Part shown: positions 1 through 11,578 of the stretch, in pieces
Layout: every line of letters starts with the position of its first letter
Position numbering within the stretch: position 1 is the first letter of the stretch
NCBI RefSeq assembly: GCF_964355755.1
Contig: NC_092671.1
Coordinates: forward strand, 12,754,501 to 12,814,500
Origin: Antedon mediterranea
Taxonomy: Eukaryota; Echinodermata; Crinoidea; Comatulida; Antedonidae
Direction: 5' to 3'
DNA length: 60,000 bases
Position numbers and translations under genes: made by a program
The notes under the pieces: model-generated
The model's database searches: none
What the model was told of the DNA's origin: nothing
Seen by the model: the letters and a program-made list of their open reading frames with translations, nothing else

Positions 1-676
1 TTAAAATATTACCCTCGCCCGAAGAGTATTGCATTCAAGATGTGGTTATGTAGGTCTATGTCTGTTCTAAATTCTGGAACTTTGAATTTACTTTGAAACA
101 TAACTTTGGAGACGACCTATAGTGTTTCAATTCTATAGCGGGGCCTTTTATTACATTTTCTGAAGTCGGTATTAGGTTTCAAAATTTGTAATCTTTCTCC
201 ACAAAAATATGACAACAAAAACCTTATAGGTACACTATATTATTACATATAATATTGCAATTGAATTGAAAGATTCTTTTCTATAAACTGACGTTTTCTG
301 TTACGGTATTCAATGGAAATGTTATGTAATGTACGTGTGGAATTAGCCGAAACGTTTTAGGCAATACATTATGATGTCAGAGCTTAATAGGATGTAAATA
401 ATTACAATGATGAAGACATATCGACATTCGGTATTTTATTACACTTTCACAATATGAAATTAGTTAATTTCCCCATTTTAAATATTGTTGAAAATTAGGA
501 AAATTTAAACATAGCAAAAAACTTCCAAAAGCGGGAAAATTGAAATCTGTAACTGGTGGTGTACATGCAAAAAATAAGATATACCTGGCATGCGAATGTA
601 AACAGTAGTAGGGAATCTTTAATTATAACACTGTAACCGGTAAAATAACGTGGTTTGTTTTCCCCTCCCATTGAAG
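1..676. other. AT-rich flank, no gene recognised
   Basis: I see no convincing coding exon, RNA gene or repeat here. The first exon that I can place in the HECT gene appears to begin at a splice acceptor at 675-676, after a pyrimidine-rich tract at about 657-669. The true 5' exon and promoter of that gene should therefore lie in this stretch or to the left of the window. I could not choose among several weak ATG-plus-GT candidates. Confidence 0.4.
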
Positions 677-3600
677 TTCTTTTCCGGTGCTGCGAGACAC
701 TGGAGGAATAGAATATTTAAGGGCGAAGGAGATGTCCAGAACTCAGTTGGTGTTTGTGGTGTCCGGCTTTTTGTCGGTTGAAGAAATGCGGCCTCTCTCA
801 ACGGGAAGACTGTACATCAGGCCGTTACAGAAGGACATACCAATTGACCCGCTGGCCAGGATCGAGGGATCTATGGAAGAGACTTGTCATGTGTGCGGTC
901 AAAGTATGCTATCAAGTCAAATACGAGAACACCTTGTTGAGTGTACTCCGAGCACATCCTCGCATGAGGTAGGCTATGTATATAAAATACCACCATCACA
1001 ATCATAACATTTTGCCATCCAAATAGTTTGTTTGCCTTTCTCCGCCGCCTCTAAAATTTGAATTGATATGAAAAAGGTTGCTGGACGAATTTTTGCTGTA
1101 AAGTATTCGAAGCAATCGTCAATAAGGCATAGTTAAATATAAACAAAAATATAGATAATATATTGCCTGGCTGAAATTCGGAAGAACAATTAAACATGAT
1201 AGTCAATCGGGGAGGGAAAATGGGTATATTTAGGCCTTGCTGTCGTCCTAGCTGTCGACCGATTCAAATACACAAATTATTTAAATGAATGTATTATGAA
1301 TATTGATTCCTTTAGAATACTGCAAGCGTGCCTATTACAGTTCCTGACAGTGATAATGATGATGTTGATGAACTGCTAGATGTCATCATCGACGCTCCTA
1401 TACCGGTAGTAAATGACAGGTAGGTGCAGGCGTTCGTCTGATTGAATGAATAATAATATAAAGATTATTGTACTGTATTTGGCACATGCCTGAAACAAAG
1501 CCACACAATGTCAGTTTATAATACAATACACTGTACTACAAATAAAACAGCCAACTCCTCTTAGCAGATATGAAGACAATTCAATAGAAGGACACTCAGT
1601 CACAACAATACAACCAGTGACACAACCACCAGTCTCGTTACAGACACTTCAAGATGTGTTAGCTGAATGTCTGAGTAAAACGTGAGTAACTACTACTGTT
1701 TCTGAATTATGAATTTAGTCTTTATGTTTTGGTGCAAATATTATGAAATTGATGCTGGTGACAAATATTAAGAGAAGAAAATGTAGTTGATGCTGAATAT
1801 AATAATGATAGTGGTGGTGGTGTTGGTGGTGTTGGGAGTAATGATCAATGAATGATAATATTCATTATGTAATTTCCATTGGTTTTCGCGTAGAACACCA
1901 TGTAATGAACGTTTATGATTTCTTATTTTAATAGGAATGAGGTGAGCGATCCGGTGGAGGTATTAAGGGTATACCAACATACGTTTTTGCGTGGCCGACC
2001 ACTGGATCAACTTGTGGAGACAGAGGAATTGGAAGGGGAATCTCTTCCAATATATGCATCTAGAGATGATATTTTTGAAACCGGAATGGCAGAATTAATT
2101 GAACAGCCTGGCGATTGGCAGCCATTCCGGTTACCCTTAGATGTGACATTTTATGGTGAGGAGTCCATCGACGCTGGAGGTCCACGAAAGGAATTCTTCG
2201 TGCTGATGCTGCAGGAACTTCTGCAAGAAGAGAGGAGGATATTGCAGAAGGATGATGATGGCAGGTACACCATAACTCAGGACGTCACTCAATTGAGAAA
2301 AAAGTATTATTATGGTGCGGGTCTTGTATGCGGTGAGTATTACTATTGAACTCCACTACATAAGGCAAAATAGACTAGATTTCATGTGTCCGTATCATTC
2401 AGCAAACACCGATAGACTGCTTTTTATGTTGGAAGAGGGTGGAATTGGCAGAAGCAAGCTACAATAGCCTCTTAATGAAATGTTTTTTCAATAGCGAGTA
2501 TTGATGTCTTTTTCAGGTCTATCAATGTTACAAAATGGACCACTGCCTTGTTTCCTGGCGGAAACTGAAATCGAGGCCATGTTAAGTGATGACACTGCAC
2601 AACAATCGGAAAGTCAAACGCAGTTTAAGGAAGGCTTCAACAAATTGGGGCTGATAGATGTAAGTTTGAAAGACATAAGTGACAGATTGGGTATTGCAGT
2701 TTGGCTTTATTATGTTTGTGTATTTGTGTCCGCGCGGGCATCTCCATTGATCTCCGATTCACCCGGATATTTGTTCTTATTCAGAATATTGGCCTAGGTC
2801 TATTGCTGAAACAAGAATAAATAGATCCTTTTTCGTGTTCTCCTAATATTTTTTTTACCTACATTTACGAAATCGCATTATGACTATGCGCTGTGTCAAA
2901 TTAATGTATTAATTACATTAAAATCGGCCACTCGCGAACGTCAAATTATTTAGTGTTTATTCCACAACTTCGTTGGGACGATTTTTTTCCAAATCCCAAC
3001 ATGCGTGCGTTTTTAGGCCTAAGCCTAACACTAGAATTTATCGAGGATCTAGTACGCGAGCGCTAAATATTCTTTATACGCGTATACGATTCATCTCCGA
3101 CACAATCGGCAAAGTTGAACATGGTTGAACTTTGCCGATTTGACTGCGATGAATCAGGGAGCCTTCCCGATTGCGTCGGCGACATCTGCGCGTGTAGCGA
3201 TTTTAATGGAAACGCTGTAGCGATTTTAATGAAAACCAGGCTTAACGCGCTCTAATTAGATTCATTGTTATTTTGGTTGACACTCTGACAGGTTTCCTAA
3301 TAATATGTACCGTAGCCTCTCTATTCAGTGCTGCTCTCGATTGTCGTAATGCCATTCATTTTTACTATTTACAAAAAGCTGCTTCGGGCGAAACCAATTG
3401 TTGTATTCCTCCTGCGACCGACAGCACGAAAGGCCCTGACAAACAGGATGATTCTTTCAATACTGAAGCCGGAATTCTCAGAAAGAGGATCAAACCAACG
3501 GAAAAGAGAAGACGGTGTGTACACAAAATTGATCCGATATGTAAAGGATGTAGCTGGTATGCATAACTGTTCCTTCATTATTTCGTTTACAAACAATGAT

Positions 3601-4294
3601 AATTCTAATGAGATAGATACATTTCCATACAACACACCCACGCCAAACACACACACACCATGGTGGGGAGAGGGTATCGAAATGAACTTCATCCGTCTGT
3701 CTGTTTCACAAGGCAAAAACATTGGTCCAATTTACTTACAATCTTGAACTGTGTATAGTTACTATAAATAACTACTAAGTATGTATGCCCACGTTTAGTA
3801 CCCACATACGTATGTATGTATGTATATACAGTATATTGTAGCGTAGTTCATGGTTTATCCACATTTAATAGTATAATTATTTCTAACTTATAAATATACC
3901 TCATGTTATGATTATATTTGTATAATTATGTAGGCCTAATATTTGTGTTTTTAATCAATTAAAAGTGTAAATTATGTATGGTGATAGAGTTGCAACATTA
4001 AATGTTGTCTTGTCATTATAACCTGTATTTTTTATTTTATGTATAGCTGGTAGACGAAGGGGTGTATCTTTGGAGCGGATCCTTCGGTTTGTGACCGGGA
4101 CGACAGAGCCTCCAATTCTCGGGTTCGCAATGCAACCCAGAATCGTTTTTGTTGAGGGGAGAAGCATTTTCCCCTCAAGTTCAACTTGCACAAATACGTT
4201 GTACCTGCCTACAAACGTATCCGATGTGCAAGACGAACAGCTGTACGAAAGATATGACGAAGCCTTTCTTTCCAATTACTTTGGAATTGTTTAA
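677..4294 (+). CDS. HECT-domain E3 ubiquitin ligase with C2HC zinc finger (G2E3-like), seven exons, 5' end incomplete
   Basis: Exons: 677-968, 1316-1419, 1568-1681, 1935-2332, 2517-2659, 3316-3556, 4047-4294. All introns are GT-AG and the phase is kept to the TAA at 4292-4294. It would transfer ubiquitin from an E2 to substrates through a thioester. Exon 1 encodes a C-x2-C-x11-H-x3-C finger (about 883-942) like the Rad18/UBZ4 ubiquitin-binding finger. Exon 4 carries the HECT N-lobe signature FYGEESIDAGGPRKEFF. The last exon has the C-lobe catalytic motif TCTNTLYLP, with the cysteine codon at 4187-4189. For exon 6, the first acceptor (3290-3291) leads at once to an in-frame stop, so I chose the next in-frame acceptor (3314-3315). 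The first in-frame ATG is at 732, but the upstream codons (GGIEYLR) look like family sequence, so coding probably enters from an earlier exon. From 687 to the stop there are 509 codons. G2E3-like genes are often multicopy in marine invertebrates. The ligase identity is firm; the substrate is unknown. Confidence 0.85.
3104..3140. repeat. Perfect 17-bp palindrome with 3-nt spacer in HECT intron 5
   Basis: The left arm (3104-3120, AATCGGCAAAGTTGAAC) is exactly reverse-complementary to the right arm (3124-3140), with ATG between. Weaker complementarity continues outward (GATTCATC near 3089 against GATGAATC near 3149). The local base composition is richer in CpG than the surrounding intron. It looks like the core of a small inverted-repeat element. 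Confidence 0.7.
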
Positions 4295-5183
4295 GTGTAT
4301 ATACAGCAGTATAATGTTCGTATGTGTGAGTGATCATTTTCCACCGTCCGGTTGTAAAAATAATGACGCATAAATTAATTCAGTGGCGGACGCAAGGGTG
4401 TCGCCCCAGTTGCCCGGGCAACACCGTTAATTTCATACCAAATGTTTTTTTTCTGTCACTTAAATTTTAGATCCCATTTCATTATTTATATATATATATT
4501 AACCATTAATCTCCTTGCATTGATGATATAACAAAGTGCTTGTTTTACCTCTTAAATACATTGTATATAGTAATTGTATTATAATATAGTAATATGTCTT
4601 TCGGGTATGAAGCGTCTCACATACACACAGAGCCAAAATAATATCTTGGACCTGCACTGTGTATGGACTCTAACCTTACGGTTTTCATTAAACACATCAT
4701 TCCATGCTATCCATTCTAAACTTCTTATTTCAAACTTTTGCATTCCTCTCATTCATCTCATCCTTTTTTGTCTTGGTGAAAAGGGAGGGTATTTCATATT
4801 CCTCCTCTGAGTTTATAGCCTCTCTACCCGAACACGAACAGAATAGAATAATGACTACTGTCATAACTACGTTTTTAATCAATTTTTATCATCTTTTTAT
4901 TGTCATTTATATATTTTAATTAATTGTATTTTTAAACATGTATATGATTTATGGAACCTGATTTTGACAATGTATCATATAAATTAGCGAAAAACAATAT
5001 ATTTTAAAATAATATTTAAATGTACACACATATACTTATAACAGAGCATTATAAAAGTTGGACGAAGCCACACAAGAAAAAAAAAACCATTGACGTTATA
5101 AAAGTCCAGGATTGGGAGAGTCTATATGTAAATTTATGACTGCAGCGTAAAATTCAAAGACTATTGTGTATAATTATTTGTTT
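4295..5183. other. Gap between convergent HECT and integrase genes
   Basis: This holds the 3' flanks of two convergent genes. I see no coding exon. A short GC-rich patch at about 4381-4425, starting CAGTGGCGGACGC, resembles the end of a hAT-type element, but I found no partner end. I could not assign polyadenylation signals for either gene with confidence. Confidence 0.4.
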
Positions 5184-8100
5184 TTACTGATATTTAGCTA
5201 GTATTTCAAGAGCTCGTATGAACAATGACGGCTCCCAAATATTTACATTACTGTTAATTATTACATCCATTTCATTCCTGAACTGTAACAGTTGTTCTTC
5301 ACCGAGAGGACATACAGTTTCCGGTACAACAATGCCAATTTCATCACCACTATCTGAAGGAGCGCAATCCCTATCAAGCCCGAACTGATCTGCATCTTCC
5401 TGAAAGAATAATGCAGTACGGTATAGATTTGTGATGTCGGTATTTATTTTGATATATTGGTGTCTGTAAACCGACTTACATGCAACGGCGCAGATCCGTT
5501 TTTAATAGTGAGGGGAAGGGACTTATAAAAATGAAATACATTGCGAGCAAAGCGAGTAACTAGGCTGGGGGACAGGGGCGCCACTGGTTATATTCACGCA
5601 AAATGTATTCTTCTTATTACTGAAATTACATACGATATGTCGATTGAAGTCTTACTTTCTATTTTGTTTCACCCCAATTTAATGATTTTGCTGTTGAAAA
5701 AAAAGATGGACAATCCCCGGCCCCCACTAGTAAATATGTATCCCCTTCCCCTCCCCCAGGATCTGCGCCGGTGCTTACGTGTGAATCATTTTGGTAAGTT
5801 AGATGCAATAGAAACCAATGCTTGTATGCTTTACATTATTTCTCTAACCTCTGTTAACAACTCGAAGTACTCGGATGATATAATACTATCCTCGCAGGCT
5901 ATATTCTGCATTCCCATAATAAAGAGCTGATTTGGTGTTTTATGGTGCTCCGTTCGCAATTTGTGATTGTTCCACATGTTTACAAACTCTTGTAACATTC
6001 TGTTGATAATAGGGCAGTATATATAATGTAATAGAAAAACGTGACATTCGTCATCATTACATAATATGCCAAGGTGTTCAATGTTCTTGAAGAAAGTATA
6101 CCATGAGCCAATCACAGCATCGAATACATCTCTCCATAGTCGTTCAATTCTAGTGTTGTGAACGCTACGTCCCGTGATAAAGCTTCCCCTTCCTGGTCCT
6201 CTGGAAGGATGATGGAGCATGAACCGAGCAACATCCACATTCTCAACACCCATGTCTGCTCTAACACGTGACGGTAATCCCCACACCCGTACTGCTTCCT
6301 CAAAACAATGTAAAACCGTTGTTGCCCTATTGTCTGTGTTACATCTGAGGTACACAAGTGCTCGGCTATATCCATCTACGCCACCATGTATCACAAACCT
6401 CCACCTGTTTAAAAAGAAAAAAGGTGTAGTAGTTTGTTGGGTGTTTTTGTCTGGTCATGGTGCAAGAAGGTTATATAAAACAACGTATTACCTAATGAGT
6501 TTGTGATTTCCGTCAATGTGAAACAGACTCAAAGGCGAATGAACCGAATATCGTCTTACATTCAAGCATGATGTCAATGCTCGTCTTTCTGGGCGGACAC
6601 GATGTAGTGAATCCCGCACCCGGTTGCGCTGTACAATGGTTCCATTAGCTATTAAGTGTGCGAGTACACTTTTCCAGCCTATAAAAAAATTGAGTGTAAC
6701 ATATAAATAAATAAATATAAACATATGCAATATGAACGAGTATGGAGTATGGCGCAAATGTTTTTTTTTAAATTGAGAGTCTATCTCCCAACGTATTAGG
6801 CCTGCATACTATATACCGTATGTTATAATAGCAACAACATTTACTCATTTACTTTGTGAAGCGCCTTCTCCGAATAAGCGCCGCACTCAAGCCCTCACAA
6901 ACACGCGGTGACTACTATAGTATATTTTTTGGGAGGTCCATATAGTTCATAGCAACATAATAAATAAATTGTATCGGTTCGATACATTTATTAAACGTCG
7001 CGATGTTTACAACTTTACTATAATAAACTGAGGTAGTCATATAGTACTGTACGTTATATAATAATTTATGATAGGCCTAAGCCAATATGGTTTGGTGCGG
7101 CACTTATTAGGGCATTTACAACATCATTTATTGATTGATTGATTTATTTATTAAGAAAACAATGAAAACAATACAAAAGCAGAATGTGCAACTGTGATAA
7201 TGATGTAGACCTTGATCATTAAAACGATGCATTTATAGTAGGCCTATAATATCATTGTTTAAACTAACACACCTGAATTAGGAAATGAACCAAGTATCCG
7301 TTCAATTTTGTTGTCCAGGTGGTCATCGGTTATATTGCTGTACTTCATACTCATAGATATCCCTGCTTCTTGTAATCGTCGCTCTATCGTCCGCTTACTG
7401 ACACGCAGAAGACCACTCATATCTTTCACAGTGAACCCATTTTCTGTATATTGTATAATTATTAATACATTCAAGTTGACATGCCATTTATTTCAATGAT
7501 TGAATTGTGTAGGTAGATTATAGTTAAAATGTTATGAATACACACTCAAACCATAATGCCAATTGTCCAATCCGGTGTCTACTCTCTTATATAGATTTAT
7601 GCACCTCTGCCTTTGTCAGCTTTCTACAAGCGCAATAGGCCCAAGTTACTTAGAAACTCTAGAGAGTGCATTAATGGCAGTGTGTTAACATGCACGTTCG
7701 ACTTTTCACTCGCGAGCGCACATGTTACGTACTACGATTAAAGCGTCCTCTAGATTTTATATCGAAATGAAGGTCTCTAATTAAAGACCACTTTTGAGAC
7801 CGATGTTTTAATTGGGTTTAGCAGCTTTGGCCTCTAATTAACTTTAATTAAGGACTGCCTAAGTTTGGTTAGAAGAAAACTAATAGAACTACTGAAGCAT
7901 GCATACATGTAATATTTATGAATACATGAATACATGTAAACGCAGTTTATTTGACAAATTCATTGTTATGATGCAGACATAAATTGCTTTTGTAATTAAA
8001 ATTTGAGGTGTGCGACAAATTGAGGAAATTGGGGTTAACTGAGGACAATTTGGGGTTGTCGGTGACGGTGGTATCCAGAAATATATAAACTAAGTAAGGA

Positions 8101-8559
8101 GGGGCGAAAAAACCTCGGAAAATGCGATGCCTAAATTAGTTAATTAAATCTACTATAGTACTTCACACATGTCACGTGGGATTTTGCGGCCACTACAGAA
8201 GTATACATTTAAATTACACTAAACACATAAACGCATTACATACCAATAAAAAATAACAGCTGTACTTCAGTGATGAGTAATCTGGGTCTACCTGGAAGTG
8301 AACCGTGAACAGTCTCAGGCCTATAGCCAAAAACACTTGTAGGCCTAAAAGTATTACCATGCTGACTTTCTTTAAATATTCGAGATGCTTCAAAGATGAG
8401 TGATACAATTTCGTTTTCTATACCAAATGTCAGACAGTCCCTGCATATGCCATCAAGTAAATGCACAGACGGTTGAATAGCATTTTGTTGTTCAATCTCT
8501 AGCAAATCAATTACCTCAGTAAGGCGTATACGTATCCTGGTTCGATCCTCGTCGTCCAT
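5184..8559 (-). CDS. Integrase-core (DDE) protein, transposon-derived, five exons, 481 aa
   Basis: Minus-strand exons in transcript order: 8559-8244, 7443-7273, 6678-6492, 6404-5849, 5399-5184. All introns are GT-AG, the total is 1,446 nt, and it ends with TAA at 5186-5184. Order along the protein: an N-terminal region, a helix-turn-helix-like stretch ([19 protein letters not shown]), a linker with FPNSGW and [12 protein letters not shown], then the RNase H-fold catalytic core. The acidic triad is visible as [15 protein letters not shown] and RIERLWRDV, with the family signature [15 protein letters not shown] between. The acidic C-tail is also typical. I recognise this as the integrase-core family found in many copies in fish, cnidarians and echinoderms. 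The intact frame, conserved triad and ordinary introns argue that it is expressed, not a dead relic. Whether it still acts on DNA is unknown. The start at ATG 8559 is preferred because upstream codons run into a repeat. Confidence 0.88.
5481..5776. repeat. Small inverted-repeat element in integrase intron 4
   Basis: The ends carry complementary blocks: GGCGCAGATCC near 5487-5497 pairs with GGATCTGCGCC near 5759-5769. Just inside, GAGGGGAAGGG (about 5510-5520) pairs with CCCTTCCCCTC (about 5744-5754). The interior has no reading frame of note. It fits a non-autonomous DNA transposon of about 300 bp inside the intron at 5400-5848. The exact ends and target-site duplication are not certain. Confidence 0.5.
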
Positions 8560-8607
8560 GTTTGTATAGTTGCTTGTTTGTTTTTTTAATTCTAAAAACA
8601 CCTTATT

Positions 8608-8614
8608 TTTTATA
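8608..8614 (-). promoter_or_regulatory. TATA box of the integrase gene
   Basis: On the minus strand this reads TATAAAA, within GGGTATAAAAAATAAGG, about 50 nt upstream of the ATG at 8559. That spacing leaves room for a transcription start and a short 5' leader. The box overlaps the outer edge of the foldback repeat, so the repeat may have supplied the core promoter. This is a sequence match only. Confidence 0.45.
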
Positions 8615-9490
8615 CCCGACTTAGAAAATGGACGAGTCCTTAGTTCATTCGGCAATCCACATCGTTTGGTAAAGCAGGTTGTTCGTTTACCAATGTACGT
8701 TGTCCGTTTGAAAAAAATACGTTGTTAATGTAAAAGTAGGTTGTTCGTTTGTAAAAGTACGTTGTTTGTTTTACATTAGTTCGTTCGTTTGTGAAAGTAC
8801 GATGTTTGTTTTAATTTAGATCGTTCGTTTGTGAAAGTAGGTTGTTTGTTTGTGAAAGTTGGTTGTTCGTTTGTGAAAGTACGTTGTTTGTTTTAATTTA
8901 GATCGTTCGTTTGTGAAAGCACGTTGTTCGTTTGTGAAAGCACGTTGTTCGTTTGTGAAAGTACGTTGTTTGTTTTACTTTTGTATTTTTGGCGGCGATT
9001 GCCTTCCATAATAGCTAGCGTAGTTTATATAATTTACCTTTCTTTCATTATAGTTTACCGGTCCCGCGTAATGGTTTATGATGTAGGGCGAATTGTTGTT
9101 TGCATTGACGAGTTTGTTTCCGCTTTACCAAGATTATGGAAGGCAATCGCCGCCAAAAATACAAAAGTAAAACAAACTACGTACTTTCACAAACGAACAA
9201 CGTACTTTCACAAACGAACGATCTAAACTAAAACAAAGAACGTACTTTTACAAACGAACAACCTACTTTCACAAACAAACAACCTACTTTCACAAACGAA
9301 CGATCTACTTTCACAAACGAATGAACTAATGTAAAATAAACAACGTACTTTAAAAAACGAACAACGTACTTTTACGCGAACAACGTATTACAAACGGACA
9401 ACGTACATTGATAAACGAACAACCTGCTTTACCAAACGATGTAGATTGCAGAATGAACTAAGGACTCGTCCATTTTTTAAGTCGGGTATA
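8611..9490. repeat. Foldback element: two inverted arms built of about 20-bp tandem repeats
   Basis: Arm 1 (8611-9011) and arm 2 (9134-9490) are inverted copies separated by a unique loop of about 120 bp. Each arm begins at its outer edge with TACCCGACTTA then ATGGACGAGTCCTTAGTTCA. It runs through many imperfect copies of GTTCGTTTGTGAAAGTACGTT and ends at the inner edge with TTTTGGCGGCGATTGCCTTCC. Reading frames inside are by-products of the repeats. The RNA would fold into a long hairpin. A third arm lies at 9986-10342. Confidence 0.85.
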
Positions 9491-9985
9491 AAAACACCAC
9501 ATGACCTGAGGAAAATAAAATGTTGTTAATAGTGAGCTCTCTATATAGAGTATACACTATATAACTACATACAGTGTAGCATAGGTAAAATTATGGGACC
9601 CGCCTTTATTTTAATTTTTATCATTATGACGTCATCAAAATGAACACGAAGATAGCAATTTTGGAAGGAATTTATCAACAACATATTAACGTGTAGAAGA
9701 ATTTGGATGCGTAGAATATAGATGCGCGCTATTTTAAATGAACTATGACGCAAAAGATAAAAATACGACTTTTATAATTCAACTGGCCATAAAATGATGT
9801 CACAACATCCGATACGCAACATTTTTACATGAATTCGTATCTAGAATTCAACATCTTCCAGAAAACGTTTCATGAGGGTCACTTTTCCTCCATTTGTCAG
9901 GATGAGTTTTGCTTACGCGCGCAAGATACAGGCTGCTCGCTTTGAGATCCCTCTAAGGCATATCCTCTTATCGGAACTTTTGCAA

Positions 9986-10342
9986 TTACCCGACTTAAAA
10001 AATGGACGAGTCCTTAGTTCATTCGGCAATCTACATCGTTTGGTAAAGCAGGTTGTTCGTTTATCAATGTACGTTGTCCGTTTGTAAAAAATACGTTGTT
10101 CGCGTAAAAGTAGGTTGTTCGTTTTTTAAAGTACGTTGTTTGTTTTAAATTTGTTTGTTCGTTTGTGAAAGTATGTTGTTCGTTTGTAAAAGTACGTTCT
10201 TTGTTTTAATTTAGATCGTTCGTTTGTGAAAGTAGGTTGTTCGTTTTTGAAAGTAGGTTTCGTTTGTGAAAGTACGTTGTTTGTTTGTGAAAGTACGTTG
10301 TTTGTTTTACTTTTGTATTTTTGGCGGCGATTGCCTTCCATA
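9986..10342 (+). repeat. Solo arm of the foldback repeat
   Basis: Same order of parts as arm 1 of the foldback: CCCGACTTAAAAAATGGACG at the left, the GTTCGTTTGTGAAAGTACGTT array in the middle, and GGCGGCGATTGCCTTCCATA at the right. It has fewer internal units, and I found no inverted partner downstream. It is either half of a broken foldback or a separate insertion. Confidence 0.8.
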
Positions 10343-11578
10343 CAAGATACTGTATGCCAAGTTGATGTACAGTATAACATATCACTATTACTACTGAGAT
10401 TAGTTTTAAGCATTTGAGCATAAATAGGAGAATAGTAGGCCTAGTTTTAATTCTTGTAGGCCTACGATACAAACAGTTTTCAACACAAAAATGTATGAAC
10501 TTATATAGACTAAATCATTATTAGTTATTCACTTCTACTGAACCATTTTGAACATCCAGGTCCCTAATACAATATTACTCATTGGAATAAACCTGTATAT
10601 GATTTCCTTTCTGATAAAGCAGAGGATATATCAGGCACAGATTAAGCACATTAAAAACCCAATGTGCATTCTAATAACCCGGATTAGTCAGTGCCACCAA
10701 GAGGCATCGGCAATGATCTAAAAAAGTTATTTCGATGTTAGGCTTGCTATAATGCAATGTAATGTTATAACATGTCTTTTATTGCTATTGCTATTGTACT
10801 ATTGGTTAAATATACGTGTGTGTTATAAGATTGATGGTTATGATGTGCTTATAGTCTCCCAGGGTTAACAAAGTCTAACCTGTTTTTCCGACAACAACAA
10901 CTTCATTTCGATTCTAGAACGTAGTTAGACATTACTATTTTCGCTATTAATTATTAAGTCTTAAATATTTAAATGAAGTCGTATTAAAATGAAGTCTTAT
11001 TAAAATCAATAATATTGCAGTAGTAAACTACATGGTAAAAATATGTCCTTAGTAGGAGGAATGGCCTTCCAGACATACCCCTGTGTGTAATCTGTCTAAA
11101 CACCATTATACTCCATTGTATGTCAGTTGTTTTGTTCTCCAACAAACTCGAATACTGAAGGTACATTATTTTGTTTGTTAATCCACTTCTTTTTCTCTTG
11201 TATTTACATTGATACTGAGTTTGGTTCTTAAGTCAATTAGTAAAGTATTGTTAACCACTCGTGCATTTACCATTATTTACAAGGGAATGTGTCTCATAAG
11301 TGAGACATTTCGTTTATATGGTATCTCCAATCTAACCTCGAAAAAGAAAATCCCGTTATTGTATAAAACTAACAAGAGCAAACTTTAATACGTATATTGC
11401 TTTTATTAGATGGAAATGTATACTATTTTTAATTAGTGTAGCAAGTTATTTTGTTTTCATCGGTATGAATAAATGTAAATGGATATGTTTTATTAAAAGA
11501 TCATGAAATCAGAAATTCGGTTAGAGTCATTATTAATTATTAATTAATATTATTATTATTATCAATTTATAATTACAG
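10343..11578. other. Non-coding stretch before the MLCK gene
   Basis: I looked on the plus strand for a kinase-encoding or WQ-ending exon that could splice to the acceptor at 11577-11578 and found none. I recognise no gene, RNA or clear promoter element. Confidence 0.4.

Noticed and set aside
4381-4425. CAGTGGCGGACGC patch resembling a hAT-type terminus
   Set aside because: Only one end is visible; no inverted partner or target-site duplication found.
8236-10472. Several frames of 60-140 codons within the foldback arms
   Set aside because: They come from the tandem 20-bp repeats and recur in every arm. The real integrase exon begins at 8559, just outside the repeat.
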